Positions 46,501 to 58,079 of a stretch of 64,000 bases of DNA are shown in pieces; position 1 is the stretch's first letter, and each line of letters opens with the position of its first letter. Where the stretch lies: contig WBMZ01008645.1 in assembly GCA_013400975.1 (NCBI GenBank), positions 1 through 64,000 of the forward strand, read 5' to 3'. The notes beneath the pieces were generated by a model. It saw only the letters and a list, made by a program, of their open reading frames with translations, was not told the origin of the DNA and searched no databases. Source of the DNA: Atrichornis clamosus. Lineage: Eukaryota; Chordata; Aves; Passeriformes; Menuridae. The position numbers and the translations under genes are program-made.

Positions 46501-49500
46501 TTTAAGAAAAACTGGCACAAAATTATTCCAGTGCAGTCACTTGAAGTAGAGTGACTTTTCATGATTAGTTTTCTTCACGGGGCTAAGTGAACTTGAGCAA
46601 AGCGCCAGAAGGAGCAGAGCTTTCTGAAAATATTTAACTTGAAAGCAAAGATGCTCTGTGTAAAGATAATGGGCTCATGGAACAGACATCCCGATAACAC
46701 ATTTACATGGGGGCTGGACTGAATGCAGCACAGAAAAGAGACAGTGCTTCACCCTCAGAAGGAAGGTTTTGCTCCTTAACATTGCCACACTCCTTCCCAT
46801 GGAATCCTGTGGTACCCCCAAGGAAGGAAAGCCTCACCTCACACCCCCACAGGTATCAAAACCCTCCAAAAGCAACACGTTGCAAGGGCTCCACCACGAG
46901 CGTGCTGGCTCTGGGAGTGCTAAAAGTGAGCAGAGTGGTGGGAAGCTTTGAGCACTCCCATTTTTCAGCCTATCATTGTGAGCACCTTGGGTCTTCCTAA
47001 AAGCAGGGGTTTTGTCTGGGTCTTATTCAAAGCAATTTTCTGTTGTGACTTCATTGAAGTCAATTGGACACAAAGGAGCACAATAAAACAAAAACGTAGG
47101 AGCTGCAGTTTTAGCTGTCTGAACTTGGACCTCCTTTAGTCATCACAATTTTGGAATTCAAGTTCATCACCACAGAGACTGTCCACGGAGGATGTTATTG
47201 CAAGGAACGGAAAGAGTCCTCTACATGGCCTGAGCCTACTGTGCTGATAAAACTCATCCTCCCCCAGCCTGCATCTGGAATTGGAAGTAGTTATAAAACA
47301 GGTGAAACCCCTGAAATATATGTACTTAATACAAACAATTTTTAAAGACAATGCTTTCCTGTGCACAGGTGAACTTTGGGAATTCAAAGGTTTGGACTGC
47401 TACATCCAATTTATTTATAGACAATAACTTACTGATATTTGTGTGCACGGAATACCTTTAATACAAATCAGCTCATAATATTTTAGTAGCGATATCAGTC
47501 TAATTTGAATTTTATATTGCACAGTAGTATTGAATGCTAGACTTGATTTTTTTTTAAAGTAATTAATGAGCTAAGCTACCTGAGAGAAAAACAAAATGAT
47601 GATTATAATTAGAAGTGTTCCATGGCTGCTACTGACTGTTTAGATGTACTTACAGGTAGCATTTCTAATTAAAACCCTCTTGATGCTGAGACATCTCTCT
47701 GTTCATTTGTTATTAAAAAAGTGGGACTTTTTTTGCATTAAGAAATCCCTTAATAGAAAAATAATAGAAAAAGTTACATGTAATTACATTCTCTGTGCTA
47801 TTTGTGGTGAGCAGTTCCTGTGAGAAAATGAGCTGCAGGTGTGTAAGAGCAAGAAGTGCCAGCACTGATTCCACTTGTTTGGAGTATTCCACCTGGAAAG
47901 AGCTTGGGATTTAGGCTGGCATTTCCAGAGGAGCCTACAGGGGTTATGGGGGTTTCAGGGTGTCTAACTCCCTGGGGGCTCTCTGGAAATTGTAAAATAT
48001 GGGGGAGAGAGGAGGTAAAATAAATCACCCCAAGTTACTCCACTGAGAACTGTAAGGTCACAGTGAGTTCTAAGCACAGCCCAGGGTTTCTGCCAGTGAG
48101 CCTGGGACACAGGAGGGTCTGACACAGCCTGCAGTGAGTAAGGCTGAGCAATGATTTCTCAGCCAAAATAGATTTCAAGCCACTGTTTGCAAACAGAAAT
48201 TTCAGTCATTCATGAAAACGAAATCTCTCACAGTGCAGCAGTGTTCAGTTAGATTAGTTACAAACCAAGATTTAGCTATTCACATTTCCATTATCAGCCT
48301 AAATATTCTACATGGAGTAACTCCAAAATTCCATCTACCAAATTTCAGGGCTGGCAGTGAAAGTTTTGCTCACACCAAGGGTTTTCTTTCTGCTACTGCC
48401 CTGAACCGAGGCTGAGTGTCTTTTCTCCTCCCACACTGGGTTCTGCCTCTCTCAGATGAGGATGATGCTCACATTACTGATGCAGTATTTTCAGGATTCT
48501 CATTACCTTGCAATCATAAAATGAACTAATGGAGTAGGCCTTCTGCAGACACAAACTGTCCTACGTTTACTGACTTCACTAAACTGCTGCTGGTTTATCC
48601 CACATGAGAGTCCCACCACATAATTTGTATTGTTATCCTTTGTGAACAATAGCAGTCATGTTAATAAGCTCCAGCAGCAGTAAATTCTGCCTCCTGCTTT
48701 ACATCAATGCCTAAAGGTGAAGGGGAATCTGAAATAAGGTGTAATTAAGTCCAGAACTGCATGTTTGAAAGATGAATAGTTGCTTCAAATGATCTAAGGA
48801 GTTGGGAGATAATCCATTTTCCCACCAAAATCCCTCTCCTGGAATTTGGCTGTAAGTATGAAGGACACTAACCAGCCTTTTCTCCTTCTCCATACTGTAT
48901 TTTTATAAAACAGGGGATTTGTGCACATTTACTGTGTTCAATCACTTCATCATCATTAGATATGATTTTTTTTTTTTTTAAAGTATTTTGAGGAAGCATC
49001 TTAAAAGACTTCTGGAACAACAGACAGGACTTTGAAGATGAGTCACAGAGTACAGGATGTACTTGTCTCCAAAACCACTGGGACCTTTGGATCCAGAAAA
49101 AGTATCACAGTGGGAAGTGAGGGAACCTGTTTGCTTTGATAGCAGGTGCCTTGCTGTCCACAGCCTGCACACTGGGACAGGATCACATGTACTGAAATGA
49201 CAGAAAGTCAAAGCTAGAGAGGAGGGTAGGAAAAGAGGAAAATAAATGGATTAAAAAAGCCCCACAATATTGCTTGCTTTGGAAAGACAGGCTGGTGGAA
49301 AAGAACAATGAGTGAATACAGCCACCCTGCTAAGTTTAAAGTGCTCTTTTGATATCAAGTACACCACTTTCTCCTGTGGGAAGAATAAGGAAAGACACAT
49401 CTCTATGATTTCTTACTGATTTACAGGGGTGGGGTTTGCATCTTAATTATCCTGAGTTTTGGTTTTCTTCTTAAATTACAGCACGTCAAAACTGTTCTCA

Positions 49501-50100
49501 GCCACCATGATGAGTTTGGGAGTTTGGCTGCTTTGGTCCAGGTCAGCATAACCCAGAACTGGAATTTTTATTGCTTCATCTAAAATGCTTTGCTTGCTGC
49601 TAGAATAGAAGTAGAATGCTGTGGACAGGTGCTTAGATTTATGTTTGTATTGACCACTTTTGACCTGGAATTGACTAGTGAAATTGCAATATTCATAATG
49701 TGAAGCCCTTGGCCTGGTTTCTGAGATTCTCCCTCTTTCCAGTCACATGCAATATGTTTCCTTATTAATCTGGATCACAGTGACACTCAGTTTGCACACA
49801 GAGCAGTGAGTTTCTGGCGATGTTTCTCAGGGATGTTGTGCTCAGGAGCACGACAGGGCCTCACCCTCTTCCCTGCACATCCATCCAGTGATGTGTGGCT
49901 CTCACGTGACAAGGAGAAGCCTGGAGTAAAATACTAAGACTAATAAGGAAATACAATAAGAAAAAGTTATTGTGCATATCTGAGAGTTAAGCAAATCTGA
50001 TGTGAAAAAAACTTCACACTGTTTCATTTGAAAGAAACTGGTGTGCAAAATGCAGTGTGGTCTCCCTGCCATCTACATACTGTGCAATACAAGCCCTTTG
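43600..50100. other. Non-coding segment, no gene seen
   Basis: No recognised gene. GC-richer patches (43850-44200 and 45050-45240) are open on both strands and judged compositional. A T12 run lies near 48968-48979. A homeodomain-rich patch at 44500-44590 (TGATTTAATCTGATTTCATT) may be a small conserved element. Confidence 0.5.
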
Positions 50101-50138
50101 GAGACATTAATGATGTCATGCATGATATTTATCCACAG

Positions 50139-50165
50139 ATGAGCTACCCTAATATTGTGATGCAG
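50139..50165 (+). other. Microexon-like segment, 27 nt (MSYPNIVMQ)
   Basis: ATGATATTTATCCACAG (acceptor, AG at 50137-50138) is followed by 27 bases reading MSYPNIVMQ in phase 0, then CAG|GTAAGA at 50166. The length preserves frame. The flanks (GATGTCATGCATGATATTTATCC upstream, an AATTGCATAATTAAATC patch about 250 bases downstream) look conserved, as intron flanks of real microexons often are. I cannot assign the peptide. The donor context repeats almost exactly that at 43068. Confidence 0.2.
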
Positions 50166-50199
50166 GTAAGATAAACTAAACAGAGCTAAAATCTCAGCC

Positions 50200-53100
50200 C
50201 AGCTGGTGAGCCAATGGAACAGGTACCTGTGGCTCCTTGCAATGAGTTACCTGTGCAGCCTTCTGGAAGTGCTGCACTGTGTGTGACAACAGAACTGATC
50301 TTTAACTTACACATCCTTCTTCAAGTTTTCCTCTCTCTAAGTTAAAAAACAGAAGTGATGCAGATAATTAAACACGTTAGGAAAAGGGAGAAACAACTTT
50401 AGGCTGTAATTGCATAATTAAATCTTTTGCAAATCCCAGGGTCGTGCTATGCACCCACCATGAATGCACTACAGGTTGTGTTGGAAAGGAGACTTAATAA
50501 GGGGAATGCCTTTATGTCCTGGTTAGGACAGAGACATAAACTTTCCTGTTTTAGCCATGCCAATGAAAAGTAGACAAACATCTACACGGACCAGAGATAA
50601 ATGTGGGGTAATCATCTTCTACAGCTTTTTGTATTCCATTCCTTCCCTGCTAACTGACGAAATTACAAAACTAGAGGGGAGAATATCTAAGGCACAGAGT
50701 GAGAGTTCAGATCCAAAACTCCCTCAAGCAGAAGGATTCGGACTGGCTTACTATACAAGCTAAAAGTCAAAATTTGAATGGGCTTTCGAAGGCTAAAGGA
50801 TGTAAAGTTTCAGGCCGATCTTTAGTACAAAGTTTTCAAAGGCATTGAGGGAGGTTTTGGGATGGTGGCAGTGGGTGAAGGAGAAGCTATTGTATTCTGC
50901 CCTGTTCTGTTGCCAATCCCTCTCTCTCTCTTACTCCTCTTCTCCCCTGGAAGCACCTCAGCGCCCAGGGCTGTGTGGGGGCAGGCAAAGGGAACCATGG
51001 GAGCTGCAACTGTGAGTGCCAAGGAGCCTCCAGAATCTCACTCCTGGCTTCAGAGTGCACTGCCCTCCGCATGCACAGAAGCCTCTGTGAAATTGAGTTC
51101 TACTCTGCACTTCACTACATAAAAAGGAGATTTGTTCCTCAGTCCTCCACATCACAGTCTTATCTCCATTGTCCACGAAATCCAGGGAAGTACACTGCCC
51201 TTTTCAGAATAAAATGACAGCAAATGATGCTTATGTTATCTCCAGGATATTTATACTGATTCCAACAAAAAGTCCCAGTTTTAGGACTAGGGGTAGCAAA
51301 CATGCTTTTTTTTGGTTAGAAGTCAGGTTTACATCGAGGTCTGTAACACAAAAACAACAACAAACATAAAATACCTTCTGCCTCCTATGGATGCTTCAAC
51401 ACACAGGGAATTCTACACCTGCTCCTGAACTTCAGAACTGCCTTGTGAACACCTTTGAGTTTAGACAACCACACACAAAAGAAGACATAAATCCACAGTT
51501 AGTAAAAAAACATGCCATAGTAATTTTCTAGACTATGCCGTTCAGCTTAACAACAAAGAAAATGAAGTTCTGGAGAAAGGACACAACCAAAACTAGTAAA
51601 GCAAGCTTAGTATTCTGACAACATGGGTGCAAGGCAGAGGTAAAACCAGTTCATTTGTTTTCTGTCCTTCAGAGCCAGCTGAAATTCAGAGCCCTGATTT
51701 TCACAAGCAGACCTGAAGAAGTCAGCAAGAGGAATTTGAAATAATTTTTCATCTGAGGCAGCACTGAGTTTTATCTCCCACACCACCACACAGCCGTGTC
51801 AATAACAGGAGTCAGTGTGAGCTCCCTACACTGCTCATTTCCTGGAGAGCTGCTTTTGGTGGGAATCAAGGTCCAAGCAACAAGAAAGAATGAGCATAAG
51901 CTGCTTTTGTATTGAAGCTAGCGAAACCTAGAGACTATGCACCGTGGTCTTAAGTGGATTTCTAAGACATATTGAAAAGTTCTTGGAGAGTAAATGAGGC
52001 GTGCACCAGTCAGCCATGGGGACAATGCCCACCAGAACAGACATCACAGCCAGCCATTAAACACTTCCACAGACAAAACTGAAAAGACAAAGCATTCACA
52101 CGACATTTTTGTAAGGAATGTGGAGTGGGATTCAAAATAGTTAAATATTCAGTAATGAAGGAAAGCATTTGCTTGTCATCCACTGCATGACAGCTGCTGT
52201 CATGGGCATTAGTGAGCTGTGCCAGGAATTCCCAGAGCAAGACAGTGAGGCACTGCTCCTACAGGGGGAAGATTTTTTTTTCGTGGTTTGTTAATGTTTG
52301 CCTGATGTTGTCCACAGAACTAACTACAGGCAAAAAAAATACCACAGTGTGCTTACAAGTAAGGATGAGATTTGCACACTAAATCAAGCAGTTACGGGTC
52401 CCAGTGTTCTTCCCATACAGCAGTGAAAGTGTGAGTGACTTCCCAGGAGAAGAACATCACAGATACACTGTGGCCAGACAAATCTTATAGCCAGAAGTAG
52501 TGCTCCTTTATTAAGGAAACATGAGAAATGGGGAGGGAGAAGGGAGATGTTGCTGGGATATTCCTTCTTCAGGTTAGATTCATGGGCCTTAATATCTGGT
52601 TTTTTGCTTTTGTTTTGTTTGGTTCCTTTTTTCTGAGCACTGGTTGAACTAATACATGGCATTGGCACTCCTTACAAGAGCAGGAGAATATTTTTTCAAA
52701 TCTTCTATTATTCTGTCAAGTGCCATCCCCTAAAATCTGTTTATGTACGACCAATAAAAACTCCTTAGAGTCTGGCACCTAAAATTCTCTTATAATTCAT
52801 CCTGTGCTGGCTTTGCTCAAAGCAAGAAGAAGCCAAGGACTTTCACTCTTTCCTTGTCCTGGCTGCCAGGGACTGCAGCAGAACAAAACACAAGATCTGA
52901 GAGAAAAAGTCCCTCTGGCAGAGTCCAAGTGGCACAGAGAGGACGAGGGAAGAGACACAGTGGAATTCTCAGGGACAGGGAGCTGAGAGAGATTAGGACC
53001 CCAGGGAAAAAGGATGGGTTCTGATGTTGATTCCACTGAATAATCGTTCGATAGACCTCAGTGAGCCATTTGGAAACAGGACCTAAATATAAAATAATAC

Positions 53101-54280
53101 ACAGTCTGGAAGTGAAGGATATGGTTTCAAACAGCATTTGTGAGCACACTGGAGCAGTTATTTTTTGTAATAGAGTACAGCCTGGATCCTCTCTCTATGG
53201 GTGCTCTGGGTGAAATAAGTGAAATTGCGAAGGATCCAGGACGACTTTCCCAAATGCCATTTTATCTCCATCATCACTGGTGTTAGTTCCCCAAAGCTGT
53301 ACCCACAGATGACAAGCCCAAAGTGCAAAGCCTTGCACAGAGGGCCTGTGCCAGCCCTGTGTCTGTGGCTCACACAGCTACAAGCTCAGCTGCAGATAAA
53401 CACCTTTTCCCAGCTCTGATCTCTCGTGCAGATATTTTTACAGTGACATGACAAAGAGGTACAGGGGACTTTGTGCCACAACGCCAGGACTTGCACTAGC
53501 AGGGCCCACTGCCACTGGAGAAGGTCCAGATGATGACCTGATTGCACAATACCATGTATACCAAAATCACAGAGGCTACAGAGGGCAGGCTACACCCAGC
53601 AGCAGCAGAAGCCAGAACAAGCAGATTACCAGCAGCAGCAGCATATATTGTAACATATCTCTCCTTTTTCTGTCACTAAGCCATATGAAGCATTTGCTGC
53701 AGAATTATTCTTACATCTCTTCTGTTGATAAGCTACTTAGCAAGGTAGAGTTGAAGCTAATCTGAGTGCTGTATGAAAAATGTGATGTGCTATTGCACTG
53801 CGCTGCTGTTTGATGTTTAGTCGCCCCTTTCCAGGTACCTTTTGTGAATTGCAGCTGCTATCTCAAAGCTAAATCCTTTGGCCTGTGCACAGGTCATAAA
53901 AAGACCCTGAAAGAAGAAGCATCTCCTGAGCAGAAGGAGGGTAAGACATTTTCTCCTAGTTTGCATCTGAGAGCAAGGGAAGGAATTTGGTATCTTTAAA
54001 CAAATTCCCTCTGAAAGGAAGCAATAAGATTCTGCTTTGCTCAAGTTTGAGAAGCGACTTATTAATACATAAAATCTATTTCTGAAGAAAAAAGTTTGTT
54101 TAAATATATCAGACACCATTCCCGTGGTCATATGACTGATATTGCACAGTGCAGCCAGTGTCTTGCAATTATTTTCTGCTGTAAATCTTTTGACAGTCTA
54201 AAATAACTCAATCAGGGGTTTTCAACCACTAAGTTTATAATTTCGAGGTTTTCCCCTCCTCTAATCAGCAGTTTTATAAC
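50200..54280. other. Non-coding segment, no gene seen
   Basis: No recognised gene or transposon. GC-richer stretches at 50900-51080, 52800-52990 and 53280-53420 are open on both strands. A CAG-rich tract with two short (CAG)4 runs lies at 53597-53642. Confidence 0.5.
53597..53642 (+). repeat. Interrupted CAG trinucleotide repeat
   Basis: (CAG)4, then an interrupted stretch, then another (CAG)4. Short and interrupted, so probably stable in length. Confidence 0.65.
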
Positions 54281-54286
54281 CTAGTG

Positions 54287-54450
54287 CTCTTCCTTCAAAA
54301 GGAGCTGGTGATGATCAGTGTTTATTCCAAACCATTTAAGAAGGCAGCTGTTTATTAAAGTGCCAACAGCTATGATTGATTTCTGATGCTCATGAGTGCA
54401 TCTGTTTTCTAGTTAATGACATCATTGCAAGCAAACAGATACTGCAAGCT
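54287..54450 (+). repeat. Diverged duplicate, copy A
   Basis: This segment and the one about 300 bases to its right share ordered blocks: TTCAAAAGG-type start, CAGTGTTTAT, TTTAA, CTGTT, CCAA, TGATTGATTT-type, TGAT, CATCTGT and a TGCA-GCAAA end. By eye they agree at roughly two of three bases over about 120 bases, with few gaps. Either an old tandem duplication or two copies of an unrecognised ancient repeat. It also looks enhancer-like. Confidence 0.4.
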
Positions 54451-54586
54451 GGGGCTCTAATGGACAACTAAAGCAGCCATGCCTTCTCTATAAAAAAGAA
54501 ATTGATTTCACTCAGAAAAAAATCTATTAATATGTCAAATGTTCAAGTTACATTCCTGCCAATTGGCATTCTTGTATGCAACTGGC

Positions 54587-54750
54587 ATTTCCTCAAAAAG
54601 AATCTGTGGGTTAACAGTGTTTATATTAAAATCTTTAAAGAGGACATCTGTTAGTTGAAATTCCAAAAGTAGTGACTGATTTATGATCTAGTAAATCACA
54701 TCTGTACTGAGTAAAAAAAAGACTGAACTGCAGCAAAACCAACATCTGTC
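54587..54750 (+). repeat. Diverged duplicate, copy B
   Basis: Second copy: CTCAAAAAG, CAGTGTTTAT at 54615, TTTAA, CTGTT, CCAAAA, TGACTGATTT, TGAT, CATCTGT at 54699, then CTGCAGCAAAAC. The offset from copy A stays at 299-300 bases from start to end. The palindrome GCCAATTGGC (54558-54567) lies just before it. Confidence 0.4.
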
Positions 54751-54759
54751 ATCAGGCAA

Positions 54760-56700
54760 ATGCAGGCCTTGAGAGTGAATGAAAAATGGAAGTACTGCAG
54801 GTTGGGAGGGTTCCCCTTAATTCTCCTCTTTTTGTGGTGTTTGAGATAAGGAATAAAAATGAGTATACTCCAAGCTCCACTGAAACTTGCAAATGTAATA
54901 GCTTTTTGAACCTCATTTCTTAGGTCCAAATTCCTATCTGGTAAAAACCAGCTCACTTTTTACTGGCTTTACCTTTTCCTGCCTCCTCAAGAAAGCATTG
55001 ATGTTATCTCCTTTCAAGAGTCTCTTGTTAATATAACTTTATTTTTCTTAAAGAAAACATAAAGAGCATATGCAACCCTTTCCTTTGCAACTCCTTGTAT
55101 GCATCAAACAGGGATGTGGAGCAAAGAGCACTGCTGGCCTCCTCCTGGAAATCTCCGGGAAATGGTTTATATTTTATGACAAACAGGGTTTGATGTGCTC
55201 AGAGAACAAGGCCGCGGCTCAGGAACCCTGAACTGGAAGGGCCTGTCCTGACCAGAGCTTTGGCCGTGTCTCTGTGATGCAGTGAGAGGCAGAGAGTGGA
55301 GCTCATCCTCACCAGGGGCTCGGCTGCTGCTGCCACGTCCTTGGTGCTGGCCCAGCTCCATCTCCTGGCACTTCCTCTGGGAGTCCCTTCCCTGTCTCTC
55401 TCCTCACTAAATGCCTCTTTTGGTTTGTGCACGTTTTGCCTGACTCTGCAATTTGAATTGGATAAGAGGCACCAGACCCTCAAAACCAGCCATTTAAAAT
55501 TCTGCACACTGGGAAAAAAAATAGGGATTTTTGAAATATTAGAAATAATGAAATCACACTTTGAGGCCTGAAATAAAGCCTTCATGTTTCTTGGCTTTTG
55601 AGTCCTTTTTTCTTCTTCCCTGGCTCTTGACCTGAGAATCAGCAGCTTCTGAAATTTGGAAACATTATTCTGTATCCATGCCTGCTTTCTCCCTGTTATT
55701 TCATTGTCTCTGCTTTTCTTTCCACCTGCATTCTTCCACAGAAGCACCTGGGAACAGCACTGTTCTCCTCACAGAAAGCAGGAGATGACCTGGTCAAAGC
55801 CTAATGAGTCCCCTCTTTCAGGTTTAAATATTTAGCTTTGAGACTAAATTTAACCCTACCCAGCCAGTTTTCATTCTTTTTTATTTTCTAACTTTTCTCT
55901 CAAATAATAATTCTGCATCTGATATCCTTTGCTAACTTCACTCATAAATTCAATCCACCTACAAATAAACAACGTCATTCCCTCTTTCTTCTTTTTGCAT
56001 CTTGAAATAATTAGGGATGGACATTAGAAACAGCAGAAGGCACTGGCGAGTCACTTGATTTGCAATCCATGGCAAAGCCTGTCGATGTTTGCTCTTCTGG
56101 TTGAGATTGTAAATCCCTTCATTTTACCCAAAAGAGGCTTATAGCATAGTTTGATCCAAAATTGGCAGAAGCACCAGGTCCTGAGGGGCACCATGAGAGA
56201 GCTTGACATCAGATCTCACTATTGCTTTAGGTAAGAGTTTGAAACCTGCAGACCCCTTAACTTGTTTCATTAATGGCTCCATGTGTTCCTTCCCCATCAG
56301 TAGTGGGATAATAAAACTCCATTTGTTTCAGAGGGAGGTTCTGTGTAGTGTTGTTAATATTAAGTGTAATCATGCACCTTAGAATGAAATGCTTCCATGT
56401 GATCCACAGATCTGACATCTGTAAGCCTCACTGCTTATTTTAGTTTTCAAATAGTGAAATAAGCCTAGGGAATTGCCTGGGAAATCTCACCGTATGCCTT
56501 CAGGGAGTTTTGAGACATGAATAACCTTTCCTGTGATTACAGTGGAAATATTTAACATGGAAAGTAAATAAATATTTTGCAGAAAGTTTAGATAATTCAT
56601 ACTATAAAATCAGTGGACTCATTTTGCAATGTTTGATACCATTTCATTATATTAATTAGACAACATAGTCAATAATGAAAACAAGCTTCTTACAGCTTTG
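54760..56700. other. Non-coding segment, no gene seen
   Basis: No recognised gene. A GC-rich patch at 55200-55430 gives frames of 91 and 182 codons on opposite strands, judged compositional. An AG|GTAAGA recursive-type site lies at 56230/56231. Confidence 0.5.
56212..56237 (+). other. Recursive-splice-site-like motif
   Basis: TCTCACTATTGCTTTAG is directly followed by GTAAGAG, with acceptor AG at 56229-56230 abutting the donor. The donor half is a very good match and the pyrimidine tract is moderate. It would only function inside a plus-strand intron. Confidence 0.2.
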
Positions 56701-56752
56701 GAACAAGTAAAAAAAAAATAGAGTTGTTTCCTCATGACTTTTCTTTTTTTAG

Positions 56753-56850
56753 CTATTTTTAATTCGCACTTCATGATTCTTAGGGGAGGAATTGCAAACC
56801 TTGACCTTTCCTACGACAGCTCAGTGCATTATGCTGCCCTTACTCCATGG
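56753..56850 (+). other. Best candidate coding exon in the window
   Basis: The acceptor is excellent: GTTTCCTCATGACTTTTC plus TTTTTTTAG, AG at 56751-56752. The 98-base segment is open and reads, after two bases completing a codon, IFNSHFMILRGGIANLDLSY then DSSVHYAALTPW. It ends in CCATGG followed by a perfect donor GTAAGT at 56851. The same frame stays open past the donor to a TGA at 57163-57165, so a longer terminal exon (137 codons, ending in EELYREVFKS) is the alternative. The peptide has a mixed, protein-like composition, but I do not recognise a family. A CR1 insertion starts about 75 bases after the stop. Pseudo-exons of this quality do occur by chance. Confidence 0.3.
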
Positions 56851-57238
56851 GTAAGTGCTTTCCTAAGCATCCCTGATGCTGGATTTGATATCCTAAACGT
56901 TTTCATTAAGCTCATTTTTTTGGGCATGCATTATCACCTCAGGCAGCCGGGCAGCAAGTGCAGGCCCCGCTGTGATTGCTCCCAGCAAGGCGTCCGTGCG
57001 CGCGGGACACACACGGAATCATCCAGCAGAGCCCTCGCAAAGGGGCCGTGCAGGAACATGTGGGAAGAGTTATGGCTGGGGAATTACCTTGCAGCAGAGA
57101 CAGCAACAGCACTAAAGCTGATTAGGTCATTTGAGGAATTATACCGAGAAGTTTTTAAATCTTGACATTCCGCTGCCGTCGTTTCACAAAAACGCCAGGG
57201 TGCGGGTTGTGGGTAATGGACACACAAACAGGGTAAGA

Positions 57239-57545
57239 TCACAGAACCACAGAATCAATGAGGATAGAAAAGACCCCTGAGGTCATCGAGTCCAACCTAT
57301 GGCCCAATACCACCTTGTCAAGCAGACCAGGGCACTGAGTGCCACGTCCAGTCTTTCCTTAAACACCTCCAGGGATGGTGACTCCACCACCTCCCTGGGC
57401 AGCCCCTTCCAATGCCTAATAATCCTTCTGGTGAAGGAATTCTTCCTGATGTCCAACCTAAACCTCCTCTTGTGCAGCTTAAAACCATGTCCTCTTGTCC
57501 TGGGAGAAGAGGCTGACCCTCACTCACACAGGAAGGCCCTGCAGG
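57239..57545 (-). mobile_element. CR1 LINE 3' end, relatively well preserved
   Basis: Read forward, degenerate octamers (CACAGAACCACAGAATCA) are followed by AGGATAGAAAAGACCCCTGAGG, TCATCGAGTCCAACC, CCTCCAGGGATGGTGACTCC, GGCAGCCCCTTCCAATGCC, GTGAAGGAATTCTTCCTGAT, CCTCTTGTCCTGGGAGAAGA and GCTGACCCTCA. This is the reverse complement of the avian CR1 3' end, so the element lies on the minus strand with its 3' end on the left. It is 5'-truncated, carrying only the 3' untranslated part. It is much closer to consensus than the copy at 288-655, so it is the younger of the two. Frames across it are CR1-derived. Confidence 0.9.
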
Positions 57546-58020
57546 GCAGAGACAGGCCCTGATTTACACAGGGTTTCCTGGTAACGGTAATCCACAGACA
57601 AAATTACCACAGGGACCGAAATGTCTTAAGGCAACTGAACTGTAGGAAATCATGTCCCATTAATTCTGCCGCTCAGAGAACAATTTAGGATTTTCATTTA
57701 TTTTTTGTCTCATTCTCAGATGACATATGGCCATGGTTTCTGAATATAGCCAGCATTTAAACATTGACTGCATAAAGAGAAAACACTCCCATAATTTCAA
57801 AGCTTTAGGGAGGATAATTTACTGCACAACTCCTTCTGATTTTGAGGTGAGGAATTGCCAACTCTCCTTAAGCGGCTGACCAGGGCACCCAACAGATGCA
57901 CTCAGAATTAGCACATATATACATTTTTTATGCTGTGACTTGAATAAGAAGGAATATATTATTTCTGCAGCCATCAAACTAGTAATATCTCGTTGGTTTT
58001 GTTTAGTTTTTAATTCCTAG

Positions 58021-58067
58021 TAAGGAGAACACACAAGTTCAAGATGAGAAGGAAAATGTACAACAAG
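58021..58067 (+). other. Candidate small coding exon (KENTQVQDEKENVQQ)
   Basis: GGTTTTGTTTAGTTTTTAATTCCTAG (acceptor, AG at 58019-58020) precedes 47 bases that, after one base, read KENTQVQDEKENVQQ and end in CAAG followed by GTAAAC at 58068. The acceptor is good and the donor moderate. The peptide is strongly hydrophilic, as in disordered linkers. It lies 1.2 kb downstream of the candidate exon at 56753 on the same strand. That exon ends in phase 0, which does not by itself match a one-base start, so the two would not join directly. Confidence 0.18.
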
Positions 58068-58079
58068 GTAAACGTATTA

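Noticed and set aside
55199..55747. 182-codon minus-strand open frame
   Set aside because: Half lies in GC-rich sequence open on both strands, half in Lys/Arg-rich low-complexity sequence; no family resemblance.
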